This document shows positions 53,143 to 61,161 of a stretch of 64,000 nucleotides of DNA, in pieces. The stretch is from CAWGXG01 sp963826505. Its GTDB lineage: Bacteria; Chloroflexota; Anaerolineae; Aggregatilineales; Aggregatilineaceae. The position numbers and the translations under genes are program-made. Each line of letters opens with the position of its first letter. The first letter of the stretch is position 1. The notes beneath the pieces were generated by a model. The model saw only the letters and a program-made list of their open reading frames with translations, was not told the origin of the DNA and ran no database searches. The DNA lies in the NCBI GenBank assembly GCA_963826505.1, contig CAWGXG010000007.1, positions 186,001 through 250,000 on the forward strand, read 5' to 3'.

Positions 53143-53640
53143 CCGGTCGCGCAGGAGCACCCGGGCGGCCAGCAGCACGAACCCGGCGCTCATAGCCGCC
53201 ACGTCGGTGTTGAAGCAGGTGATGCTGGGCGCTTCGACGGTGCGCTGCTGCATGAACCATCGCAAGAACAGATAGATCGCGCCGCCGATACCGGCGAGGA
53301 TGCCCACCGCGCGCACTTTGCCCTCATCGGTGGAGGCGGCGACGGTGAGCGGCGCGACAAACATCGCGGCCCGTATGAGATAGGTGCCCACGAAGATTTT
53401 TTCGTGGCACGTCTTCGGATCATACGGGCCGGGATCGATCATGTAGCCAAACGCGTACGTCTTGTCGATGAAAATCGAGACGAGGACGAGAATGAGAAGC
53501 ATGGTATTCATCGTCGATCCGTCGGGCAGCATCAGCAGCGCGATGAGATTTAGGAAAAATAATAAGTAGAGTGAAATGTCCCATATCAGCGTATCGCTGC
53601 TGGGGCCAATTGAGTTGACGATCTGCCTGAGTTCTTCCAC
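53065..53640 (-). CDS. Putative membrane protein, convergent with ilvE
   Basis: A 191-residue frame has about five hydrophobic segments: TLIWDISLYLLFFLNLIALLML, TMLLILVLVSIFIDKTYAFGYM, YLIRAAMFVAPLTVAAST, AVGILAGIGGAIYLFLRWF and MSAGFVLLAARVLL. A charged C-terminal tail follows. GGGAGGGAAC lies upstream of ATG 53640. No family is recognised. It overlaps ilvE tail-to-tail by 78 bases, so the last part could be over-called. Confidence 0.6.
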   Translation of the reverse strand: MEELRQIVNSIGPSSDTLIWDISLYLLFFLNLIALLMLPDGSTMNTMLLILVLVSIFIDKTYAFGYMIDPGPYDPKTCHEKIFVGTYLIRAAMFVAPLTVAASTDEGKVRAVGILAGIGGAIYLFLRWFMQQRTVEAPSITCFNTDVAAMSAGFVLLAARVLLRDRLRLGTIHRGIPLTVVSQLAPHDVEI

Positions 53641-53750
53641 GATGTTCCCTCCCGGTCTGGCTCACAGCGACCCACACCGCGCCGTAGGATAATGGCTCGA
53701 TAAGTGGTTTCATTGTACTCGATTTTGATGGGATGAGGAATCGCCCGCCA

Positions 53751-54494
53751 TCAGCGCAGCGGCGGCTGCCAGTCGTCCACCACGCGCACATTGAGCCGCC
53801 GCAGTTGTTGATCCACTGTGAAGGGCGGCATGAAGATCAGCCGCGCCACCAACATATCACCGGTGAGATCTTCGGGCGCGGCGTTGAAGATCGCGATCAC
53901 GCCCTGGTCCGGGTAGAGCAGCACGGCGTTGCCGATATCCAGCAGCGTCAGATTGCCCTGTGACACGCCCACCGCAGCGGGCAGCCCATAACGGTCCAAC
54001 AACAGGTCCAGCGTGCCATACGGGGTCAATTCGGCTTCGATCGCCTCGTCGGTCCCAATCAGCACGATCAGCGCGCAGTCCTCGTCGGCGAAGCTAAAGC
54101 GGTTGGCCCGCCCGCTAACGCGGGTCGCGTGGCCGAACGCGGCTTCAAGCTGGACCAGCGTGGTCGTCCCGAAGGTGATCGCTTCGACGTTGTCGAGCGG
54201 GAAGACGCCCGTGCAGTCCTGGCTGGGCGTTGGAGAAATCTCCGGTGGCGTAGTGGGGAACACGAACGGTGAGGTGATAGCCGGCGTGGGCGATCCCCCC
54301 GGCCCAAGCGGAGTCCGCGTAGGGGGGGTCCCGGTGGAACGGCCCGGCAGCCCGCCAAACGCAGGGGTCGACGTCGGCGCGGGGGGGACAGCAACCAGCG
54401 CCGCAGGTGCCGGGTGTCCAGCCGTCCAGGCCGCCCCCAGACCGGCGGCGGCCAGCAGCATAACCAGAATCAGCGCGATGGCGGATTTCATCAT
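53751..54494 (-). CDS. Secreted/anchored protein with Pro/Thr linker, unknown function
   Basis: A signal or anchor helix (IALILVMLLAAAGLGAAW) is followed by a low-complexity linker of about 65 residues rich in Pro and Thr (for example STPAFGGLPGRSTGTPPTRT). A globular part of about 145 residues starts at CTGVFPLDNVEAITFGTTT and ends DDWQPPLR. Two cysteines (about 93 and 142) could form a disulfide. No catalytic signature is recognised. Confidence 0.7.
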   Translation of the reverse strand: MMKSAIALILVMLLAAAGLGAAWTAGHPAPAALVAVPPAPTSTPAFGGLPGRSTGTPPTRTPLGPGGSPTPAITSPFVFPTTPPEISPTPSQDCTGVFPLDNVEAITFGTTTLVQLEAAFGHATRVSGRANRFSFADEDCALIVLIGTDEAIEAELTPYGTLDLLLDRYGLPAAVGVSQGNLTLLDIGNAVLLYPDQGVIAIFNAAPEDLTGDMLVARLIFMPPFTVDQQLRRLNVRVVDDWQPPLR

Positions 54495-54599
54495 AGGTCC
54501 GATTGTAGACGTTCCGCGCCGAACAAACCAAGCGGCCCGGCTGCAAGGCCGGTGCCAGCAGATCGAAGCGTGAGGGACGCCAAGTTGCCCCCCCCTTAA

Positions 54600-54656
54600 T
54601 CCCTCCCCGCGTGGCGGAGGAAGTGCACCGCGACCGCAGGTCGCGCGGGGATTGAG
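54600..54656. repeat. CCCTCCCC... dispersed inverted element, copy 3
   Basis: CCCTCCCCGCGTGGCGGAGG and the downstream hairpin CGCGACCGCAGGTCGCG lie just after the RNase J stop. The first part matches copies 1 and 2; the second is an independent palindrome. Confidence 0.45.
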
Positions 54657-54670
54657 GGCTGGCTGCCCCC

Positions 54671-56344
54671 TTAGCGTTTGACCGGCTCGCTCTGCACCTC
54701 GCGCACAAAGGCAAACGTCATGGGGCGGCGCTTCGTCTCGTTATAGAACAGCCGCGAGAGCGCGTCCTGAATGGCGGTAGTCAGCTTGCCAGACGGGGTA
54801 TTGGTGACCACTTCCGCGATCAGGTCTTGCGCCATCTCGATCAGGTTGGAGGCTTCGCGCAGAAAAACGAACCCGCGCGAGATGATCTCCGGTTCTTCGA
54901 GCAATTCGCCCGTCCGGCCATCGATCATGACCAGCACGCTGACGAAGCCGTCCCGCCCCAGGATTTCGCGGTCGCGCATGACGATCGGCCCGACATCACC
55001 CACGCCCTTGCCATCCACGAACACGTACCCGCCCGGCACGCGATCGCCCAGTTCCAGCCGATCCGGCGAAAGGAACAGCTCGCGCCCGTTTTCGACGACC
55101 GCGATATTCTCCGCCGGGATGCCGAGTTCCTGGGCCAGCAGACTGTGCTGCGTCAGGTGGCGCAGCTCGCCGTGCACCGGGATGAAGAAGCGGGGCCGGA
55201 CCATGTTGATCAACAGTTTTAGCTCTTCGCGCCGGGCATGGCCGGACACGTGCACACGCGCGATCGGATCGTAGATCACATGTGCGCCGCGCTGGATCAG
55301 CTTGTTGATCGTGCGGTGAACCAACTCCTCGTTGCCGGGGATGGGGTGCGCGGACATGATGATCGTGTCGCCCGGCTCGATCTCAAGCTGGCGATGTTCG
55401 CCCCATGCCAGCCGCCCCAGCACCGCCGACGGCTCGCCCTGCGTGCCGGTCGCCATGATCACGACTTCGTGCGAGGGCATGGTGTTCGCTTTTTCAACCG
55501 AAATCAGCAGGTCTTTGGGCAGGTTGAGATAGCCGAGTTTAGTCGCCACTTTGACGTATTCGCTCATGCTGTGCCCGGCGATCGCCATCTTGCGGTCGTA
55601 CTTTTGCGCCGCGTTGGCGACTTGCTGGATCCGTGAGATCAGCGAGGCAAACGTCGCGACGATGATCCGTCCTTTGGCTCGGCTGAAGACCTCGTCAAAC
55701 GCCTGGTTGATGACCATTTCGGAGGGAGTCCAGCCTTCCTGATCGGCGTTAGTGCTGTCCGACATCAGGGCCAGCACGCCGTGTTCCGCGAATTTCGCCA
55801 GCCGGGCGAAGTCGGGCGGCCAGCCGTCGACGGGCGTGTGATCGAACTTGAAATCGCCGGAATGCACGATCAATCCGACCGGGGTGAAGATGCCCAGGCC
55901 CACACCGTCCGGGATGCTGTGGCAGACGTGGAACGTCTCCACGCTGAACGGCCCCAATTCGAGCGTATCGCCCGCCTTGAAGACGTGCAGCGGCTGGTCG
56001 CGATGGCCGAACTGGCGCATCTTGACTTCGAGCAGTCCGGCAGTCAGGGAAGTCGCATACACCGGGGCTTTGATCGCGTCCAGCACGTGGCCGATCGCGC
56101 CGGTGTGGTCTTCATGGCCGTGCGTGACGATGATGCCGTGCACGACCAGCCCGTCCTCGATGTCCGTCACAATTTGTTGAAAGTCGGGAATAATGTAATC
56201 AATGCCGAGCATATCATTTTCGGGAAACATGATGCCGGTGTCGACGATGATGGCGTGATGATCATAGTCGAACAGGGTCATGTTCTTGCCGATTTCCCCC
56301 AGCCCGCCGAGGGGGACAATCCGTAATTTTCCACTTTGGCCCAT
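54671..56344 (-). CDS. rnj: Ribonuclease J
   Basis: A metallo-beta-lactamase/beta-CASP RNase with 5'-exonuclease and endonuclease activity, central to mRNA decay in RNase-E-poor bacteria. Motifs: RIVPLGGLGEIGKNMTLFDYD, the metal site IIVTHGHEDHTGAIGHVL, VHSGDFKFDHTPVDGWPPD, LMSDSTNADQEGWTPSE, ATFASLISRIQQV, SAHPIPGNEELVHRTIN and HVSGHARREELKLLINMVRPRFFIPVHGE. It has 557 residues, the full length including the C-terminal domain. A small cold-shock-like gene lies upstream. Confidence 0.97.
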   Translation of the reverse strand: MGQSGKLRIVPLGGLGEIGKNMTLFDYDHHAIIVDTGIMFPENDMLGIDYIIPDFQQIVTDIEDGLVVHGIIVTHGHEDHTGAIGHVLDAIKAPVYATSLTAGLLEVKMRQFGHRDQPLHVFKAGDTLELGPFSVETFHVCHSIPDGVGLGIFTPVGLIVHSGDFKFDHTPVDGWPPDFARLAKFAEHGVLALMSDSTNADQEGWTPSEMVINQAFDEVFSRAKGRIIVATFASLISRIQQVANAAQKYDRKMAIAGHSMSEYVKVATKLGYLNLPKDLLISVEKANTMPSHEVVIMATGTQGEPSAVLGRLAWGEHRQLEIEPGDTIIMSAHPIPGNEELVHRTINKLIQRGAHVIYDPIARVHVSGHARREELKLLINMVRPRFFIPVHGELRHLTQHSLLAQELGIPAENIAVVENGRELFLSPDRLELGDRVPGGYVFVDGKGVGDVGPIVMRDREILGRDGFVSVLVMIDGRTGELLEEPEIISRGFVFLREASNLIEMAQDLIAEVVTNTPSGKLTTAIQDALSRLFYNETKRRPMTFAFVREVQSEPVKR

Positions 56345-56557
56345 GAATCCAAAACTCCTCTGAGACGCCCACCGCGTCTCTGTCCTCGTCTGTTATACGG
56401 TAGCGCAACAAAACGAAGTCCGTCTGGACTTCGTGAAGGTCCTCACAGGATGGTGATCCCATTGTAATGCAAGACACGGCAGACGGTCGAGCGGCAAAAC
56501 TGGAGAGCCGTCCAGAAGAGGGTATGCAGCGAGCAAAGGGAAGGTGACGCCGTTCGG

Positions 56558-56767
56558 TTACTCTTCTTGTACACAGACCGCGCGCAGGCCTCGGCGTGTC
56601 TGTTCGAGCAGAAAAGACACCACCGTGCCAGTGGACAGCCGGCGAATGCCTGAGCCCCGGACAGCGGAATAGTGCACGGCAGCTTCACGACCATCTTGCA
56701 AGACAATCGTCCCGCCGCTGTAGGCATCGAAGGCTTTCACTGTGCCGTGATAACGTTCATTCACCAT
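56558..56767 (-). CDS. Small cold-shock-like (CSD) protein, divergent
   Basis: The 69-residue protein keeps the CSD outline: GTVKAFDAYSGGTIVLQDG for strands 1-2 and AAVHYSAVRGSGIRRLSTGTVVSFLLEQTRRGLRAVCV for strands 3-5. The RNP1 (KGFGFI) and RNP2 (VFVHFS) residues are largely replaced, though VHYSAV and the five-strand pattern remain. RNA binding may be weakened. It is preceded by an AT-rich leader of about 300 bases, as in classical cold-shock genes. ATG 56767 is preceded by GAGTTAG, a weak ribosome site. Confidence 0.7.
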   Translation of the reverse strand: MVNERYHGTVKAFDAYSGGTIVLQDGREAAVHYSAVRGSGIRRLSTGTVVSFLLEQTRRGLRAVCVQEE

Positions 56768-57130
56768 AATGACTAACTCCGAAACGAAAGGGTTTCAACC
56801 TGATATAAGGACGATCAAATACTCATCTGGACAACAAGCTGCAAATCGATTGGACAATTAATCACAAATGTCGAAATTTGCCAATGTAATCGATTAACAC
56901 TGCCCGTATAAGAATAGAATACACAGGAAATGAAAAAATGTCTATATGAGTCTGAGAACGTTTCCAGAATTATTTGTGAATTTGCATTGTGAAATAATGC
57001 AGATCACCATACTTTGAGGGAAAAAACACCGAATCTCCGGGCATCGAAGAGGTTGAAGGAAATCAGAAACAGGTAGAACGCGATCTGTTAGCGCAAACAA
57101 AATCGCACCCGCTCGCCGCGTATTTGTCCC
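56768..57130. other. AT-rich intergenic region between the CSD gene and the M50 gene
   Basis: These 363 bases are visibly AT-rich within GC-rich DNA. No gene is recognised. On the minus strand they would form the 5' leader of the cold-shock-like gene. Several TATTCT/TTATAC-like -10 candidates lie at about 56905-56925. Poor secondary inverted repeats such as TTTGTGAA/TTGTGAAA are visible at about 56974-56994. Confidence 0.4.
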
Positions 57131-58819
57131 TTACGCCGCTGCCTTGCGCCGCGTCATGCGCCGGGCGCGTAGCTGCCGCTGCACGCGCCGGTACGCGAAG
57201 AACGCCACCAGCAGCCCGATCACAATCAGGCCGGGGAGCGTCTGCGCAAACCGGATCAGAGTGCCGCCCAAAGTGGCCGCCAGCGCGACCAGCGCGATCA
57301 CCGTCCACAGCCCGGACAGCGCGCCAAACACCGCGAAAATTCGCTCGTCGCGGCTGAAGCCTTCGCGCTTGCGCAGTTTCTGGCGGAACGGCTTCCCGAC
57401 GAACGCCAGGCTTTTTTCTCGCAGGCGCGGGATTTCGAGCCAATCCATCAGGATGTAGTAGCCGTCCAGCTTGAGCAGCGGGTTCAGGTTCATGAAGCTG
57501 GTGAGATACGTCAAAAACGCGAACTGGAACAGCACGCCTTGCGCGAACGCGCCCGGTACCAGCAGCAGCAGCACGTTCGCCAGCCCGCCCAGGAAGAAGC
57601 CCGAATGCGGCCCCGCCCAACTGACCACGATCCGCGGGCGGCGCGGCTCCATCCAGATGTCAGTGGTGTCCACGAACGCGGCGGGCATGCCCATGTAGAT
57701 CAAAAAACCGCCGCGCCGGACCTCGCGACCATAATGCTTGGTGGCGATGGCGTGCGACCATTCGTGAATCATGAGTGTGATGAATTGCAGCAGGTAGAGC
57801 GTCACCACCCCGATGATGGCTCCCGCCCCGCCGATCACGGCGACGTCGCGGTCGATCAGCCCGGTCAGCAAGCCGATGAAGATCGCGCCGCCAGCAACGA
57901 TCACCGCCAGCATGACGATCTGTACGATGGGTGTGAACAGCCAGCGCCCAGCAACCTGGTACGAGCGCGTGATCAGCCCGTCGATCCCGTTGATGGCGAA
58001 TTCCGTATTCAGGATGCCGCGCATAAGACGCCGCCACCACACGTTAGCGCGCTGCTGGGCCATGCTCTGGTTGAGCGCGCCGTACACGTCCACCAGCGGC
58101 GCGATGAAGCCCTTTTGCTGGAGCTGGTCAAGCAGCATGATCAGGCTGGTGATGGCCAGCTTGCCGTACTCCATCATGTAGGCTACGGCGATATCCTGCA
58201 CGCTGGCTTGCCCGTCCATCTGGTCCCACAAAAAGACCTGCTCAGCGGTCAGACGCACGTAGGCATCCGTGCGAAGATTCTTGAGAATCCAGTAGGTATC
58301 TCCGCGCGCGTCGGTCAGTTTTTTGAGCGCATAGCCTTGCGCGCGGCGTGGGAAATAGGTGGAGAGATCGCGCGCGCGGACCTGCTGCGCGAAAACACTC
58401 TCGGTCGGACGCGCCATCATGAGCGTTTCTTCGGCGGAGCGCTGCCAGACGCTTTCCTCGTCGACCCGCATCAGGCGCATGGTGCCTTCGATGTCCAGCA
58501 CGCCAGCGGCGTCTGTTTTGGCGAGCGCCGCCTGCCAGATCGGCAGCAGGCCCTCTTTGGGGAGAATCAGGGTTTCGTCGGAGGCCGCATCCCACAAGTC
58601 AAGCCGGGGTTTCTTGAGCTTTTCGGCGTTGAGCAGCATGGTTTCGTTATCGAACTCGTCCCATACGCCGCCCACGCTGGCGGTGACGATCATGCCCCAC
58701 AGCCCCATCCCGGCCTGAGCCGGAGCGGGTGCCTGCTTGTCCATCTGGGCATCAAGCCGTTCCCACAGCCCGCCAGTTTCTTTGACTGCTGCGCCGAGAT
58801 TGCGGTAGACGTTCGCCAT
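57131..58819 (-). CDS. PqqD-like/M50 zinc metalloprotease membrane protein
   Basis: Residues 50-140 form a linker with repeated E/D-E/G-T-L/M-x-L/M motifs (T60, T83, T113 and T132), three of them preceded by a Trp 6-7 residues before the Thr. A PqqD-like winged-helix domain follows (about 160-245: KLTDARGDTYWILKNLRTDAYVRLT). The M50 site-2-protease core comes next, with HEWSHA in LQFITLMIHEWSHAIATKHYG and NLNPLLKLDGYYILMDWLEIP supplying the distal Asp. There are about eight membrane helices and a basic C-terminus. Family relatives process or export modified peptides. No peptide gene is recognised nearby. The double-FHA gene lies upstream in the same operon. Confidence 0.87.
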   Translation of the reverse strand: MANVYRNLGAAVKETGGLWERLDAQMDKQAPAPAQAGMGLWGMIVTASVGGVWDEFDNETMLLNAEKLKKPRLDLWDAASDETLILPKEGLLPIWQAALAKTDAAGVLDIEGTMRLMRVDEESVWQRSAEETLMMARPTESVFAQQVRARDLSTYFPRRAQGYALKKLTDARGDTYWILKNLRTDAYVRLTAEQVFLWDQMDGQASVQDIAVAYMMEYGKLAITSLIMLLDQLQQKGFIAPLVDVYGALNQSMAQQRANVWWRRLMRGILNTEFAINGIDGLITRSYQVAGRWLFTPIVQIVMLAVIVAGGAIFIGLLTGLIDRDVAVIGGAGAIIGVVTLYLLQFITLMIHEWSHAIATKHYGREVRRGGFLIYMGMPAAFVDTTDIWMEPRRPRIVVSWAGPHSGFFLGGLANVLLLLVPGAFAQGVLFQFAFLTYLTSFMNLNPLLKLDGYYILMDWLEIPRLREKSLAFVGKPFRQKLRKREGFSRDERIFAVFGALSGLWTVIALVALAATLGGTLIRFAQTLPGLIVIGLLVAFFAYRRVQRQLRARRMTRRKAAA

Positions 58820-58875
58820 AAGGGTTCTGCGCCTGTATCTCTACCCGGGTTTGGGTCTCTCTCAAGAGTTGGGCA

Positions 58876-59568
58876 TTAGGCCATGCGGAACAGGATCGTC
58901 GTCTCGCCGACGGTGATCACCGTCCCATCCTGGAGCGGCTGCGGCTCATTCGCAGCAATCGGGACACCGTGTACGATCGTGCCGTTGGCGCTGCCCAGAT
59001 CGATCACGGCCCAGGTGCCGTCCTCCTGCCGCGCGATTTCGCAGTGGGGACGTGACACGGCGCGATCTTGCAGTGAGATATCCCAGTTGGCGTTGCGCGT
59101 CGCGCGTCCGATCTTGACCGAGGGCGTCAGCAATGGTATCGACGCGCCTTCTTGCGGCCCGGACGTAATGTTCAGCGTTGGCTGACCGCCCGCCGCCGCC
59201 GGGACGACTAGCGTCCCGGTCATCTTGGCCTGCTGTTTTTCTTCCTCGGTGACCATCGCCGAGAAGTGCAGCACCGGCACATACAGCCGGATTACGTCAC
59301 CATGCGCCAGCGGAAACGGATCGGTGAGCTGTTTATCATTCACAAAGGTGCCGTTGGCGCTGCCCAGATCGGAGATCATGAAAATCCCGTCGCGGAAGCT
59401 GATCACCGCGTGCTGGCGGGATACGTGCCGTTCGGGAATGTGGATCGGGTTATTCGGACTGCGCCCGATCGTCAGGGTTGCGCCTTCCTCCAGCACGAAC
59501 TCGCGGCGATCGCCGCTTTCGGGATCGTTCCACGTAATCTTGGCCAGTCCTTCAACTTGTTCACTCAT
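58876..59568 (-). CDS. Double FHA-domain protein
   Basis: Two forkhead-associated domains bind phosphothreonine peptides. FHA1 (residues 20-105) has LTIGRSPNNPIHIPERHVSRQHAVI and LGSANGTFVNDKQL. FHA2 (about 135-228) has VKIGRATRNANWDISLQDRAVSRPHCEI and LGSANGTIVHGVPI. Both keep the G-R, S-R/S-x-H and N-G phospho-binding residues. It has 230 residues, is cytoplasmic and has no kinase domain. Its upstream gene is a zinc finger and its downstream gene the M50 protein with candidate phospho-Thr motifs. Confidence 0.95.
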   Translation of the reverse strand: MSEQVEGLAKITWNDPESGDRREFVLEEGATLTIGRSPNNPIHIPERHVSRQHAVISFRDGIFMISDLGSANGTFVNDKQLTDPFPLAHGDVIRLYVPVLHFSAMVTEEEKQQAKMTGTLVVPAAAGGQPTLNITSGPQEGASIPLLTPSVKIGRATRNANWDISLQDRAVSRPHCEIARQEDGTWAVIDLGSANGTIVHGVPIAANEPQPLQDGTVITVGETTILFRMA

Positions 59569-59593
59569 AGCATTACCTCACCCGCTGGGCCGA

Positions 59594-59806
59594 TCAATCG
59601 AGATAGGGCATTTCGATGGGCTCGGGCTGCGGCTTGCACATGCCGCACCAGACCGCGTCGGCGACGACGAGTGACTTCGGGACCTTTTTACCGCCAATAT
59701 AAACGGTGATGATATACGTCATCGTCTTGATGTGATTTTCGCAGACGGCGCGACCACACCAGCGGCAGATCGCGGACGCTTGTTCTTCACAATGCACGCA
59801 TTTCAT
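59594..59806 (-). CDS. Small B-box-type zinc-finger protein
   Basis: The 70-residue protein has CVHCEEQASAICRWCGRAVCENH as its metal cluster (C-x2-C, C-x2-C, C-x2-H) and a later pair CGMC. This resembles B-box zinc fingers of bacterial origin. It probably binds two zinc ions and acts in protein contact. ATG 59806 follows GAGGGGG. It is the first gene of the FHA-M50 operon. Confidence 0.8.
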   Translation of the reverse strand: MKCVHCEEQASAICRWCGRAVCENHIKTMTYIITVYIGGKKVPKSLVVADAVWCGMCKPQPEPIEMPYLD

Positions 59807-59916
59807 GGTGGTTCCCCCTCGCGGCTGGCTAGTGGGTAGCGAGCGATGCTTGACGTGTTGAGAGTATACACCAGGCGCGTTCGGATGAGAAAACGCGCTG
59901 GGAAAACTGCGCCTAA

Positions 59917-59952
59917 CCAACACGCCCCTGACCGGATCAGGGGCGTGTGTCC
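59917..59952 (-). terminator. Hairpin after the first PsbP-cytochrome gene
   Basis: ACACGCCCCTGA and TCAGGGGCGTGT pair over 12 bases. A similar hairpin follows the sister gene, so it was duplicated along with the gene. T-tract is weak. Confidence 0.6.
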
Positions 59953-60013
59953 ATTCATGTGCTGTGGCCAGCGCCCTATGTAAGGCGCTCACCGTAATCA
60001 GACGCGCCCTGAT

Positions 60014-60925
60014 TTAGTGCGTCGCCACAAGATAATCGATGACAGCCTGACGTTCGTCCGCGTTCAACTGCGCGCCGAACCCGATCATCTGGTCGACGGT
60101 GCGCGTCCAACCGTTTACGTCCATGTGTTCGCGGTCGATACGGGCGGTCGTATGGCAGACCGAGCAGCGTTCCTGAACCAGCGCCGCGCCGTCAAGGGTG
60201 CTGCCGGTGCTACCCGTATCGGCGGACGGGGTTGCAGTGGGTGACGGTGAGGATGACGTAGCGCCACCCATGAGCATCTGCATCAAGTCATCTGCCGTCC
60301 CGTCGAACGTGATGCTGGCGGTGACATCTTTCCCAATGGTAGCCAGCTCATCGGTGAATTCGCCGGGGTAGGCCATCACGATTGTGAGTACCGTCAGGGT
60401 ATTGGCTTCGTCCAACGAGCTGACAATGAAAGCACCCTGGGCCGTATTGTCTTGCACGGCCACATACCCGGCAGGCATATCTTCATTTTCGCCCAGCATA
60501 ATCTCTTCGGGTTCGCCGATCACAATCGACGCGGGATCGACGGAGGTGTCCTGAGGATCGGGAGTCAGAAAAACGTTGGCGAACGCTGCCGCCGTATCAC
60601 CCGGCGTCGGCGAATCGGGCAGTTCCAACCCCAGCAGGGTCAAGAACTGCGTGGGTAGTAACAACACTTGCGCCGCTGCTTCGCCCATCTGCAAATCGCC
60701 TGTACCGTTGTTCAGGCGATCCAGTGCATCCTGAGAGTTTGCGACAGCGAATCCAGGTATCGGCACATCAACCAACGCAGCGGCGACCCAATCTGCGGGG
60801 TACATCGCACTGAAATGGCCATCTTCAGAAGTGAAGGTTTCCATTGAGGATCCGTCCTGCGCCAAAGCGCTCAGGGGGACCATAACTAATACTGCCAGCA
60901 CCAGTACACTTACAATACGTTTCAT
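60014..60925 (-). CDS. Secreted PsbP-like protein fused to a monohaem cytochrome c domain (paralogue A)
   Basis: A Sec signal peptide (MKRIVSVLVLAVLVMVPLSALAQ) precedes a PsbP/DUF1795-like domain starting METFTSEDGHFSAMYPADWVAA. A Ser/Thr/Pro linker follows (SSSPSPTATPSADTGSTGS). The C-terminal domain has one haem site LVQERCSVCHTTARID, a conserved Trp-x3-Val-x2-Met (WTRTVDQMIGFG) and NADERQAVIDYLVATH. This cytochrome type matches small haem domains of quinohaemoprotein dehydrogenase subunits. The length is 303 residues. No dehydrogenase partner lies nearby. It has a tandem paralogue upstream. Confidence 0.85.
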   Translation of the reverse strand: MKRIVSVLVLAVLVMVPLSALAQDGSSMETFTSEDGHFSAMYPADWVAAALVDVPIPGFAVANSQDALDRLNNGTGDLQMGEAAAQVLLLPTQFLTLLGLELPDSPTPGDTAAAFANVFLTPDPQDTSVDPASIVIGEPEEIMLGENEDMPAGYVAVQDNTAQGAFIVSSLDEANTLTVLTIVMAYPGEFTDELATIGKDVTASITFDGTADDLMQMLMGGATSSSPSPTATPSADTGSTGSTLDGAALVQERCSVCHTTARIDREHMDVNGWTRTVDQMIGFGAQLNADERQAVIDYLVATH

Positions 60926-61096
60926 TGTACGTCGATCCTTTCAATTCAGGACGGAACCCATTGAAAAATGGGCATTACCTTTGATTGTAGGAATAACTCG
61001 AAAAAGCAACAAAGAAATACTTGTAAAAGTTGTGTAAACGGGAAATCTTCGCCTGGAAACACGCCTCAGTGCGAATCAGCGCGGCACGCACCAACC

Positions 61097-61131
61097 ACTG
61101 CGCCCCTGATCACGAGGATCAGAGGCGCAGC
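61097..61131 (-). terminator. Hairpin after the second PsbP-cytochrome gene
   Basis: CTGCGCC-C-CTGATC pairs with GATCAG-A-GGCGCAG with one mismatch. It resembles the hairpin after paralogue A in sequence and position. Confidence 0.55.
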
Positions 61132-61161
61132 ACAGGCGAACAACATGAAGCGAAAACGCCG

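Noticed and set aside
57539..58879. 446-residue plus-strand frame over the M50 gene
   Set aside because: Antisense to HEWSH-bearing metalloprotease; no family signature.
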